Shown here: positions 1 through 7,034 of the stretch, one piece after another
Position numbering within the stretch: the first letter of the stretch is position 1
Layout: each line of letters begins with the position of its first letter
Virus record (IMG/VR): IMGVR_UViG_3300010392_000362
Span: 1-27,804 of that record
Source of the DNA: a virus
DNA: 27,804 nucleotides
Direction: 5' to 3' (one strand)
Program-made: the position numbers and the translations under genes
The notes under the pieces: model-generated
Databases searched by the model: none
Seen by the model: only the letters and a program-made list of their open reading frames with translations
Told to the model about the DNA's origin: nothing

Positions 1-450
1 ATCTATACTAAAATTCTTGCTGCAAGTAACTTAATTGCTACTAGAGGAAGAAGAGGACCTGCAACGTTTGCAGTAACAGGTGGAGAAATGGCAACTGCTC
101 TTCAATCTGTAGCTGGATTTATTGCATTCCCGTTATCTAACACAGTTAACCAAGCTGGTGGATCTTTATATCCAATCGGTGCAATTGCTGGGGTAACAAT
201 TTATGTAGATCCTAACAGAGCTTTTAATGACTACACAGTAGCTGTAGGACGTAAAGGTGATGGTAATTCTCCTGGTTTGGTATTTATGCCTTACTTAATG
301 GCTGAATCTGTTGAAACAATCGCAGAAGGAACTATGGCTCCTAAAATCGCGGTTAAATCAAGATTTGCTTTAGTAGATGCTGGGTTCAATCCTGAATTAA
401 TGTATTACACAATGAACTTTACGTTCGGTGGTGGAGCTCAACTTATCTAA
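1..450 (+). CDS. 23: Major capsid protein (gp23-like), C-terminal part
   Basis: This is the 3' end of the main head subunit gene; the reading frame is open from base 1, so the start lies outside the window. About 149 residues are visible. The order of blocks matches the C-terminal part of T4 gp23: a basic ATRGRRGP segment followed by a helix (compare TSRGKG in T4), then GVTIYVDPNR and DYTVAVGRKGD (compare YRVYIDQYAK and DYFTVGYKG), then a VFMPYLMAESVETI-like stretch and a KSRFALVDAGFNP tail. An internal ATG at 88 is not the start because homology continues upstream of it. In T4-like phages this protein is folded with GroEL plus a phage co-chaperonin and is N-terminally processed by gp21. A strong hairpin terminator follows 31 bases after the stop. 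Identification is by remembered similarity, not by a search. Confidence 0.88.
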   Translation: MYTKILAASNLIATRGRRGPATFAVTGGEMATALQSVAGFIAFPLSNTVNQAGGSLYPIGAIAGVTIYVDPNRAFNDYTVAVGRKGDGNSPGLVFMPYLMAESVETIAEGTMAPKIAVKSRFALVDAGFNPELMYYTMNFTFGGGAQLI

Positions 451-481
451 TAAGTAGAACCATTGTAATATTTTTATATAG

Positions 482-508
482 AAAGCCACTCTTCGGAGTG
501 GCTTTTTT
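482..508 (+). terminator. Rho-independent terminator after the capsid gene
   Basis: A 10-bp perfect stem (482-491 pairing with 496-505) is closed by a TTCG tetraloop with a C-G closing pair, an exceptionally stable loop, and ends in a run of T. It would stop transcription of the very highly expressed capsid gene. Confidence 0.92.
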
Positions 509-526
509 GTTCTTATAGCTCAAATA

Positions 527-534
527 TATAAAAC
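527..534 (+). promoter_or_regulatory. Late-promoter-like box TATAAAAC
   Basis: An AT box resembling the T4 late promoter (TATAAATA), 21 bases before the ATG at 556 and directly after the capsid terminator, so a fresh start of transcription is needed here. Confidence 0.5.
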
Positions 535-555
535 AATTAAAAACAATAATAGATC

Positions 556-1638
556 ATGTCAAAACTAAAAACATATTCTGAGTTTGTTAACGAAGCACTA
601 ATTGATGCCGTTAAGAATCCTATTAAGTGGAAAAAGATTAAAAACAATGCTAAGAAATATCAAAAAGCTAGAGTTGCACAAGCTCTTAACGATGTAGATT
701 ATGCTAAGAGAAAAGAAAAAGGTTCAGATACTCTTTCTAAAAAACAACAAGAAGTATTAACGCAGGCTAATAAAGCTAAGAATGCAGCACTAGCAGATAC
801 TGCTTCTAATATAGGACAAAGAATGGCTGATTTGGCTACAACTGATGGATTAAAGCAAGTTGTAAAATTAGCTAAGACAAAATCTTCTTTAGCTGCAAAT
901 AAGATTGTACTTAAAGCTGCTGACGGTGAAGAAGCAAAAAGATTAAAAATTAAACAAACTAAATTAACTGGAAGAGCCACAGATGCTCAAAAGGCATTAA
1001 AAGATTATGAAGCCGAAGGCGATGATAAACCAGCAGAAGACTCTGCAATGCCTACACCTGCTAAAACAGAAAAACCTGCTAAAACAGGAAAAACACCACC
1101 ACCATTACCAGCAGAAGATAAAGCTGCTAAAGAAGCTGCTGAAGCTGCAGTTACTAAAGCTAAAGCTGCATATGATGCTGTAAAAGACGGAGATGATGAA
1201 AAGGCTAAATTACAAGCAGAGATTAAATTTAAACAAGCTCAACAGAAAAAAGCTAAGCTTGATGGTAATGATGAATTATTTCAAGGATTAGGAAATGATA
1301 TTGGGGAGATAATGAAAAACATGCCAAAAGATGATCCATCTGCAAAATTAGAAGCTGATATTAAAGCTTTTAATGATAGAATAGAAGATGAGAGAACTAC
1401 GATGAATAACGCTACTAAAGAGTTAGAACAAGCGCAAAGAGATCTGAAAACTGGTAGAGGTTCTGAAGAAAAGGTTCAAAAGTTACAAAAGTCAATTGAA
1501 GATAGTAAAGAAGATATTGCAGAGCTTAAGAAAAAAGAAGCTGATGCTAAAAAGAAATTAGCTGCATTACCAGAATCTTTTGAATATGTAGCAGAATCTG
1601 TATCTGAGAAATTTGCAAGATTAAGACCAAACCTATAA
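556..1638 (+). CDS. Lys/Ala/Glu-rich coiled-coil protein, possible head core or internal protein
   Basis: The product has 360 residues and I cannot assign it to a named family. It is highly charged and rich in Ala, Lys, Glu and Asp, with long heptad-like helices at about residues 30-150 and 190-345, interrupted by a Pro/Thr/Lys linker around residues 155-190 (several PAK and PPPLP motifs). The N-terminus (KLKTYSEFVNEA) and the C-terminus (ALPESFEYVAESVSEKF) are separate short conserved-looking modules. LPE followed by S near the C-terminus fits the T4 gp21 protease rule (L/I-x-E before a small residue), so cleavage as a head core component is possible (inference). It lies immediately after the capsid gene, where T4 has gene 24, but it does not look like a vertex protein. 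It has its own promoter-like box, and a terminator separates it from the capsid gene. Confidence 0.75.
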   Translation: MSKLKTYSEFVNEALIDAVKNPIKWKKIKNNAKKYQKARVAQALNDVDYAKRKEKGSDTLSKKQQEVLTQANKAKNAALADTASNIGQRMADLATTDGLKQVVKLAKTKSSLAANKIVLKAADGEEAKRLKIKQTKLTGRATDAQKALKDYEAEGDDKPAEDSAMPTPAKTEKPAKTGKTPPPLPAEDKAAKEAAEAAVTKAKAAYDAVKDGDDEKAKLQAEIKFKQAQQKKAKLDGNDELFQGLGNDIGEIMKNMPKDDPSAKLEADIKAFNDRIEDERTTMNNATKELEQAQRDLKTGRGSEEKVQKLQKSIEDSKEDIAELKKKEADAKKKLAALPESFEYVAESVSEKFARLRPNL

Positions 1639-1651
1639 AATAATTATTAAT

Positions 1652-1717
1652 ATGAAATGTGATTGTAAAGTATGTAACTGTGGTTCATCATGTGATTGTA
1701 CATGCTGTAACTGTTAA
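1652..1717 (+). CDS. 21-residue Cys-rich, metallothionein-like peptide
   Basis: A micro-ORF (ATG at 1652, TAA at 1715-1717) encodes 21 residues of which nine are cysteine, arranged as CxC, CxxCxC, CxC and CxCCxC (core: CKVCNCGSSCDCTCCNC). Spacing of this kind, with no aromatic or bulky hydrophobic residues, is typical of metal-thiolate peptides; the CNCGSSC stretch recalls plant-type metallothioneins. It sits 13 bases after the upstream stop and 11 bases before the next ATG, with an A/T-rich leader like its neighbours, so it looks like a cotranslated operon member. The next gene encodes a four-Cys zinc ribbon. Metal binding or redox buffering is inference. It is also possible that it is a chance ORF, but nine Cys codons in 21 is hard to explain that way. 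Confidence 0.6.
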   Translation: MKCDCKVCNCGSSCDCTCCNC

Positions 1718-1728
1718 ATTAAAACTCT

Positions 1729-2220
1729 ATGTATAAAGTTCGTAAAATAAACTTTGGATGGTATAAAAGGCGGTATGGTATTCTTCTGGAAAACCTGCCG
1801 CCTTTAAAGCAAAAATTGCTTTTAAATAATCGTCATATGAAATGGCTGGATTCAGATACTCAAGCATTTGAGGTTATCTTTAAAGTAGAAGATATGAATC
1901 ACCATGAAAAGAATGTCAGTAAAGTTATATGGAATCCTTTTAGAGAAACCTTTACTACTCTTAAACAAATAGAAAAAGACGCAGACTTGGTTGAATGGAA
2001 TTGTGGAATATGCAAAGTTCCTATTAAATCTAGAATGGATTCAAAGAAAGTAGAAAATTTTGTATGTAGCAAATGTTCTAAAGCCCATAACTCACGGAAT
2101 AGAAGTGTAGATGGTAGAATTATAGATACATCAATCAAATTTACTAAACACTGTAAACACCTCCTTAAAAGAGAGCAGAAAGAGTTTATGACCTATGCAA
2201 AGAGATCATCTAAAGCTTAA
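1729..2220 (+). CDS. Zinc-ribbon protein of unknown function
   Basis: A 163-residue basic protein. Residues C92, C95, C113 and C116 form a CxxC-(17)-CxxC zinc ribbon; both knuckles are followed by Lys-rich sequence, consistent with nucleic-acid or RNA polymerase contact. The N-terminal 90 residues have mixed alpha/beta character with a WNPF motif at 68-71 and no family I recognise. The C-terminus (about 135-163) is a Lys/Arg-rich helix. The start has an A/T-rich leader and follows the Cys-rich micro-gene by 11 bases. Its 3' end overlaps the convergent minus-strand gene by 15 bases. A small transcription regulator is one possibility, but the sequence does not prove it. Confidence 0.75.
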   Translation: MYKVRKINFGWYKRRYGILLENLPPLKQKLLLNNRHMKWLDSDTQAFEVIFKVEDMNHHEKNVSKVIWNPFRETFTTLKQIEKDADLVEWNCGICKVPIKSRMDSKKVENFVCSKCSKAHNSRNRSVDGRIIDTSIKFTKHCKHLLKREQKEFMTYAKRSSKA

Positions 2221-3003
2221 TGCTTGCGCTAATGTAATTTTAGGGAAAGTGTTTAATTGACTATGTGTAGATGCATTAAAAACAGTTACACCAACTGTTC
2301 TTAAATCTTTTTCTAATTCTTTAAATCCTGGTAAAAATTTATCTCTGTATATATGATCACCCGCAGGTCGTGTTGGGTAACCGTCATGAAAATGAGTATC
2401 TTTATTAGTATTATGCATATCAAACCCTAATAAGACAATTCTGTTAGCTCCTAAATGATAAGCAAGATTAATTGCTGCATATCCACTATTATACCCATGA
2501 GCTAATGTATGAGGATCTTTTTCTAAACCATGCGCCACACCTTTTCGTAAAACTTTTATATCTTTAGTATATTGACTTCCAGGTTTTAAAGAAAACTTTA
2601 AACCGCTAAAATTATCTATGTCGTTTTTATACCAAGTATAAAATCTACTATCAGTCCAATATAATACGTCAGCTGTCTGATGAAAAAATACTGCTTTATT
2701 AATTACAATAGTTTTAAGCCCTTTTAATTGATCAAAGTTAAAATTCTTTAATGATGGACCTCCACCAATAATATAAATAGTTTCTCCTTCAAATTTTCTT
2801 GGAACAGCAGAGTACTCAACTGGTTTCCCGACAGGTACTTCTGAATTTTTAATTTCTAATTGTCTTTGTGAAAGTCCACGAGCAGGAGGTATGCTTTTAA
2901 TTTTATTAATGTTTCGATTAGGAAGAACCCTTCTGGTAATATTACTTGACCGTACACTTGCTATAGGTTCTTGTGTAATCTTTTTTAGTGCTCTTCTTTG
3001 CAT
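2206..3003 (-). CDS. MptE/DUF115-like protein (possible sugar or pterin transferase fold)
   Basis: A 265-residue protein, the only gene on the minus strand. Residues 1-74 are basic and probably disordered. Residues 75-86 (TIYIIGGGPSLK) form a glycine-rich nucleotide-binding start, and residues 170-196 contain GYNSGYAAINLAYHLGANRI followed by VLLGFDM. This combination is typical of the DUF115/MptE-like superfamily, which includes 6-hydroxymethylpterin diphosphokinases and flagellin-modifying MAF proteins, and resembles the GT42 sialyltransferase core (GNGPSL and a later SGIDF motif). A nucleotide-activated donor is therefore likely, but the acceptor is unknown; modification of a virion protein, DNA or host glycan are all open. 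The ATG at 3001-3003 has an A-rich leader and a divergent promoter region with the clamp loader gene. Confidence 0.75.
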   Translation of the reverse strand: MQRRALKKITQEPIASVRSSNITRRVLPNRNINKIKSIPPARGLSQRQLEIKNSEVPVGKPVEYSAVPRKFEGETIYIIGGGPSLKNFNFDQLKGLKTIVINKAVFFHQTADVLYWTDSRFYTWYKNDIDNFSGLKFSLKPGSQYTKDIKVLRKGVAHGLEKDPHTLAHGYNSGYAAINLAYHLGANRIVLLGFDMHNTNKDTHFHDGYPTRPAGDHIYRDKFLPGFKELEKDLRTVGVTVFNASTHSQLNTFPKITLAQALSFR

Positions 3004-3058
3004 TATTTTTTTGTATTTTAATATTTATTCTAGTGTAAACAACTCTCCTACTTTACCA

Positions 3059-3066
3059 TATAAAAA
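3059..3066 (+). promoter_or_regulatory. Late-promoter-like box TATAAAAA before the clamp loader gene
   Basis: TATAAAAA ends 11 bases before the ATG at 3078, inside the 74-base divergent gap with the minus-strand gene. A separate promoter is required here because the flanking gene runs the other way. Confidence 0.5.
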
Positions 3067-3077
3067 TAAATCAATTC

Positions 3078-4040
3078 ATGCGCAATATACAAAACATTTT
3101 ACTTACAGAAAAATATCGCCCTAAGGCATTAGAGGATTTAATAACTCCTAAGAGAGTAGGAGAAAAATTAAGCAAGGGCGTTTACCAACATTTATTATTA
3201 CACGGCAGCCCAGGTACAGGAAAAACATCTGCTGCTAAAGTTTTAGTAAAACATTTTAAACATCCATATCTTTATATTAATGCATCAACTGATACCTCGG
3301 TAGATGTTGTAAGAAACCGAATTACTGATTTCTGTGCTAATCGTTCTATTATGGATGAGCCAGGAAAAATGAAAGTAATTATATTAGATGAGATCGATGG
3401 AGTATCTGATCAATTCTTTAAAGCATTAAGAGCTACAATGGATCAGTTTGCAACTAATGCAAGATTCGTAGCAACATGTAATTATATTAATAAAGTACCA
3501 GATCCAATTCAGTCAAGGTTTGAGATGATTGATTTTGATTTTTCTAAAGATGAAGAAACTGAAATAATGAAACACTACATTATGAGGATTCTAAAAATCT
3601 GTAAAGATGAAAGTATTGGTATTGATAAACATGCAGCTGTAGAATTAGTAAAAAGAAAATTTCCAGATTTAAGGAACATGCTTAATCAGCTACAAGGGTT
3701 TCAGTCACAAGGTAAAGATACAATAACGGTAAATGATATAAAACAATTTAGTTCAGTTTATAAAGATATTTATGATTTAGTTATAGACGGAACAGATCCT
3801 GTAAAAAATTATCAATATATGTTATCAAATTATGCAAATAGATCTGATGATGTTTTATCTTCATTAGGTGCAGAGTTTATAGAGTTTGTCCAACAGGAAA
3901 GACAATCATATATTCAATTTATACCACAAATAATTATCACAGTAGCAAAGTATCAATCACAAAGGCAGCAAGTAATAGATCCTGCAGTATCAATGCTTGC
4001 ATGTATTTATGAACTGCAATCAATACTAAACGGAGTATGA
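3078..4040 (+). CDS. 44: Sliding clamp loader large subunit (gp44-like AAA+ ATPase)
   Basis: A 320-residue AAA+ protein, close to T4 gp44 in length (319). It would use ATP to open the phage sliding clamp and load it at primer-template junctions. Visible motifs: EKYRPK near the N-terminus (residues 11-16), Walker A GSPGTGKT at 43-50, Walker B VIILDEID at 100-107, sensor-type TCN at 133-135, and the SRF arginine finger at 146-148. The C-terminal 170 residues form the helical lid and collar. A 51-residue gene overlaps its stop by ATGA, and the RNase H gene follows. Unlike in T4, the probable gp62-type partner is not directly downstream but lies after the RNase H gene. Confidence 0.95.
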   Translation: MRNIQNILLTEKYRPKALEDLITPKRVGEKLSKGVYQHLLLHGSPGTGKTSAAKVLVKHFKHPYLYINASTDTSVDVVRNRITDFCANRSIMDEPGKMKVIILDEIDGVSDQFFKALRATMDQFATNARFVATCNYINKVPDPIQSRFEMIDFDFSKDEETEIMKHYIMRILKICKDESIGIDKHAAVELVKRKFPDLRNMLNQLQGFQSQGKDTITVNDIKQFSSVYKDIYDLVIDGTDPVKNYQYMLSNYANRSDDVLSSLGAEFIEFVQQERQSYIQFIPQIIITVAKYQSQRQQVIDPAVSMLACIYELQSILNGV

Positions 4041-4192
4041 GAGCCCAATTCTTAGAAAAATTAATTAAAAAATATCCTAATCATTATCAATTAGGGGCAG
4101 CAGTTAGTCATTATTATAATCTTAGACAAAAAGGCTATGATAAAGAATGCTGCGAAGAAAAAACATTAAAAACTACTTTCAATAATAACTAA
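4037..4192 (+). CDS. 51-residue protein translationally coupled to the clamp loader gene
   Basis: A short ORF starts in the ATGA overlap with the clamp loader stop (4037-4040) and ends at TAA 4190-4192. The product (starting MRAQFLEKLIKKYPNHYQLG) is a small, mainly helical, basic protein with an adjacent CC pair at residues 38-39 and an Asn-rich end. The start overlap is a typical coupling arrangement and argues that the gene is real. It occupies the T4 position of gene 62, but is far too short (gp62 is 187 residues) and I see no similarity to it. The function is unknown. Confidence 0.65.
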   Translation: MRAQFLEKLIKKYPNHYQLGAAVSHYYNLRQKGYDKECCEEKTLKTTFNNN

Positions 4193-4223
4193 AATTTGTT
4201 ATTATTATATTAAATACATTAAT

Positions 4224-5459
4224 ATGAGAAAAACAGGAAGGCATACGTTTGTAATAGACGGTAATTATTTTCTTTTTAGAACTCTTTATGTTCTACCTAG
4301 AAAATCTAAAAAAACAGAAATGCTTGCTACTGATGAAGATGCAATTGTCTTTATGAGAAAGCTAGCTACAGATTTTGCATATCAAATCCGACTATTCGAA
4401 GGCCTTATCGATAAAGTAGTATGGACTATTGATTCAAGATCATGGAGAAAGGATTTTTACCCAGATGCAGAATATAAAGGTAATCGTAAACAAGACAGTT
4501 CTATTAATTGGAAAAACTTTTCTAAAGTTACTGAAGAGTTTACCCAGCTACTTATTAAACAAGGTGTTATCTATTCTAAAATAAATGGCGCAGAAGGTGA
4601 TGATTTAATGTATGCATGGAATACCGAATCATTAGCAAATGACAAATCGGTTATTATGTTCACAGGTGATAGAGATTTAGTTCAATTAGTAAACAGGAGT
4701 CAAACTAATAGCACTCATACAATCTTATTCTCACCTGCTCATAAAAAAATGTATACGTATCAAGGCTTTTCTGAATGGCTTACTACCGAGGATGAGGTTT
4801 CCTCTAAAGATATATTTGATGTACTAAAAGTATCGGCTTCTCCAGAAGCACAATCAAAAAAATTACTTTCATCAATTATTGCAAAGAAAAAGGTATCAGT
4901 AATAGAAGTAGATCCAGAAGAATTCCGTTTTCGTAAAGTTCTTACTGGTGATTCCGGAGATAATGTACCTCCTGCATATTGGCATACATCAACTACAAAT
5001 GGAAAAACCAGAAGGTATGGTGTCAGTGAAAGCAAGGCTACTGCTATTATAGATGAATTTAAATTAAAACATGGTACCTTATCTCATATGTACTTATATG
5101 AAGATGGTTATATTACTGATTTAGCTAATATACTCATTAAACATATGAAAGCTAAACATATGAGTAGAGAGCAGATTATAACTAATCTTAAATCTAATGT
5201 TAATTTAATGGTTCTTAGTTCTCACACTATCCCAGAAGGCATATTAGATGAAATGTTCAAATCAGTAGAATCTCAAATAAATGTAAATGAATTAGTATTA
5301 CCTAATGTATCAACAATGAAAAAAATAGTTGAAGGTACTAAATATGATGGTGATGATAACTCTGCATTTAAAGCTAGCTTCTTCAAAGGTGAATCTGATG
5401 ATGATGCTGATAATATGTCCTTTATTACAAACAAAAAAACAAAAGGAAAGATTTTCTAA
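4224..5459 (+). CDS. rnh: T4 RNase H-type 5'-3' exonuclease / flap nuclease
   Basis: A FEN1/PIN-fold nuclease that in T4 removes RNA primers and adjacent DNA from lagging-strand fragments. Acidic metal-binding residues are in the expected places: D12 (FVIDGN), D70 (VVWTIDSRSWRKDF), E124, D126 and D127 (GAEGDDL), D149 and D151 (FTGDRDL), and D243 and D246 (LTGDSGDNV). A block FSPAHKKMY (169-177) parallels WSPMHKKW in T4 Rnh. The protein has 411 residues, about 100 more than T4 Rnh (305): extra sequence lies around residues 185-235 and in an acidic C-terminal tail (about 365-411, DDDADN) that may bind another replication protein (inference). It sits between the clamp loader gene and the probable small clamp-loader subunit. 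Confidence 0.9.
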   Translation: MRKTGRHTFVIDGNYFLFRTLYVLPRKSKKTEMLATDEDAIVFMRKLATDFAYQIRLFEGLIDKVVWTIDSRSWRKDFYPDAEYKGNRKQDSSINWKNFSKVTEEFTQLLIKQGVIYSKINGAEGDDLMYAWNTESLANDKSVIMFTGDRDLVQLVNRSQTNSTHTILFSPAHKKMYTYQGFSEWLTTEDEVSSKDIFDVLKVSASPEAQSKKLLSSIIAKKKVSVIEVDPEEFRFRKVLTGDSGDNVPPAYWHTSTTNGKTRRYGVSESKATAIIDEFKLKHGTLSHMYLYEDGYITDLANILIKHMKAKHMSREQIITNLKSNVNLMVLSSHTIPEGILDEMFKSVESQINVNELVLPNVSTMKKIVEGTKYDGDDNSAFKASFFKGESDDDADNMSFITNKKTKGKIF

Positions 5460-5488
5460 AAAAAGAAAACAATTACATTAATAAGTCG

Positions 5489-5496
5489 TATAAATA
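5489..5496 (+). promoter_or_regulatory. T4 late promoter consensus TATAAATA
   Basis: An exact TATAAATA, the T4 late promoter core, ends 10 bases before the ATG at 5507. This is the only perfect consensus match I found among the upstream boxes. Confidence 0.6.
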
Positions 5497-5506
5497 ATAA
5501 AAGGTA

Positions 5507-5917
5507 ATGAAATTATTTGATTACATAAAGGTCTTGTTTGGTCGAGATCCGCAATGGGAAAAATTAAAAGGGTATGATAAATCTAAAAACTCCTTTATGG
5601 TAAATAGGTTTATGAGTATTAAATTTCCTGTTCAAGCAAATATGTTTAATGCATTAAAGATTGATCCAGTAGGACAAGCAGAAGCATGGAGAATGGTTGC
5701 ATCAAAATTTAATAGAGTACCTGGTTTTATTTATACTAAAACCAAAGCCTCTAAGAAAATAAAACCATGGGTTCCTGAATCTAAAGCTTTAGAATTTTAT
5801 CTAAAGATTAATGAAATAGGTGAACGTGATTTTAAAGAAGCTATGAAGCACCACCCATCTGAAATTAAAAATGCAATAAAAGTATTAGAAAAACAGATGA
5901 GTAATGATGTTGATTGA
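5507..5917 (+). CDS. 62: Probable clamp loader small subunit (gp62-like)
   Basis: A 136-residue protein starting MKLFDYIKVLFG. The block with SFMVNRFMSIKFP at residues 29-41, followed by a helix and a V-P-G-F-I-Y-TKTK segment and a KKIKPW motif, matches the pattern I associate with short gp62-type clamp loader subunits of T4-like phages outside the enterobacteria (motif of the form pFMvNRflS, then a Lys-rich strand). It is shorter than T4 gp62 (187 residues). In T4 the small subunit completes the gp44 ring and contacts clamp and DNA. Its location close to the gp44 and rnh genes supports the assignment. The next gene overlaps its end by 14 bases. The function call rests on motif memory only. 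Confidence 0.65.
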   Translation: MKLFDYIKVLFGRDPQWEKLKGYDKSKNSFMVNRFMSIKFPVQANMFNALKIDPVGQAEAWRMVASKFNRVPGFIYTKTKASKKIKPWVPESKALEFYLKINEIGERDFKEAMKHHPSEIKNAIKVLEKQMSNDVD

Positions 5918-6572
5918 TAAACAATTTGAATTAGAAATACCTACGCATATCGCGTTTACTTTATATAAAAATGATTATGTTGATAATCTTATCATATCAA
6001 AAGTAAAAAAAGAATGTATAAATGAATCTGATAAGGATTCAGAATTTATTGTATCATTGGATCAATTCCAAAATGCAATAAAAACCTCAACATTTTTAAG
6101 AGGGGAAATGAAAAAAGTAATTGACCAAGATCTATTACCTAACCCTAACTTTAAACCAAATTCCATTTTCTTTTTGCAAGCTATAATTAATAGGCTTGTA
6201 AATTTAGAGACCATTACATTTAAGATATCAAATGAAAAGATATTTTCAAGGTTAGTAAAAGTTGGTGACGGTCGAGAAATTGTAAGTTTTCATTTTAATA
6301 TAATAGAAGGAACTTTTGATCTTACTAAAATATTAAACAGGGAGCAATTAGACATATTCAATAAAAGATTTATGGATGTAGGAATAATGAAAAACAAATA
6401 CTTAGAAAGAACTTCTTATTTTTATATTAAAGCAGTTACATTATTTGACATATTAGCTGAGATGGAAGAAGCACAAATCTTAGATGCTTTTGATATTATT
6501 ACAGCAGTTGATCCTAAAATAGAAGAAGACGATCCAATATTATTAGTTAAGACAGATTATACACCGTATTAG
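5904..6572 (+). CDS. Unknown 222-residue protein downstream of the clamp loader subunit
   Basis: I do not recognise this protein. It begins at tandem ATG codons (5904 and 5907) inside the end of the upstream gene, overlapping by 14 bases, which suggests translational coupling. The sequence is Ile/Phe-rich and mixed alpha/beta, with no Cys cluster, no P-loop and no membrane segment. The middle (about residues 75-110) is predicted helical and the end is acidic (IEEDDP near residues 206-211). Its coupling to a replication gene suggests a role in DNA replication or late transcription (T4 has gp33 and gp59 next to rnh), but no sequence similarity to those could be seen, so this is context only. 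Confidence 0.7.
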   Translation: MMLIDKQFELEIPTHIAFTLYKNDYVDNLIISKVKKECINESDKDSEFIVSLDQFQNAIKTSTFLRGEMKKVIDQDLLPNPNFKPNSIFFLQAIINRLVNLETITFKISNEKIFSRLVKVGDGREIVSFHFNIIEGTFDLTKILNREQLDIFNKRFMDVGIMKNKYLERTSYFYIKAVTLFDILAEMEEAQILDAFDIITAVDPKIEEDDPILLVKTDYTPY

Positions 6573-6582
6573 AACATGAATA

Positions 6583-6590
6583 TATAAACA
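6583..6590 (+). promoter_or_regulatory. Late-promoter-like box TATAAACA
   Basis: TATAAACA ends 14 bases before the chosen ATG at 6605 and follows the upstream stop, so it could start the membrane/structural protein transcription unit. Confidence 0.42.
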
Positions 6591-6604
6591 AATAATCTTT
6601 GTAT

Positions 6605-7033
6605 ATGAAATCATTTCTTAATCGTTGTTGTGAATCAAAGCGTGAATGCGTTACATACTTGGTAGTCTTTTTGTGGGTTGCTGTTGGTGTTACTGCTACA
6701 TTTTTTGATACTGACTTTACTCAATTAGCTGGATATTTTATTTCTTTAACTGGATTCGTGGCATCATACATATTTGGTGAAAGCATGAGACCAAGTAATG
6801 ATAGTTCTATTTTTAGAAAAGGAAAAAATAGTAAACGAGAAAATCTAATGTATATTACAATTGCACTATGGACCCTTATAGGAGTTTGTGTTATTGTTAA
6901 AAATGCTGATCTTATGGGTGCAGCTGCATATTTTGCTGCATTAACACCATTTGTAGGTTCTTATATAATTGGAGAAACTTTTAAAAAGGAAGGTAATTCC
7001 GAAAGTTCATATGAACAACAAATAAATTCATAA
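6605..7033 (+). CDS. Four-helix membrane protein made of two tandem repeats
   Basis: The product has 142 residues from the ATG at 6605; an upstream in-frame TTG at 6599 is less likely. Two homologous halves are evident: each begins with SKRE followed by a hydrophobic helix with a shared W (FLWVAVGV in the first, ALWTLIGV in the second), a short polar turn (FDTD or KNAD), and a second hydrophobic helix ending in SYIFGES or SYIIGET. This gives four likely transmembrane helices from an internal duplication. Between the halves is a short basic linker, and the C-terminus is polar. No family name is clear. A holin or another envelope-acting protein is possible, but a link with the downstream structural gene (1-base gap) is equally consistent. 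Confidence 0.75.
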   Translation: MKSFLNRCCESKRECVTYLVVFLWVAVGVTATFFDTDFTQLAGYFISLTGFVASYIFGESMRPSNDSSIFRKGKNSKRENLMYITIALWTLIGVCVIVKNADLMGAAAYFAALTPFVGSYIIGETFKKEGNSESSYEQQINS

Positions 7034-7034
7034 C

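Noticed and set aside
6599-6604. TTG start for the membrane protein
   Set aside because: An ATG two codons later fits the start-codon habit of the window.
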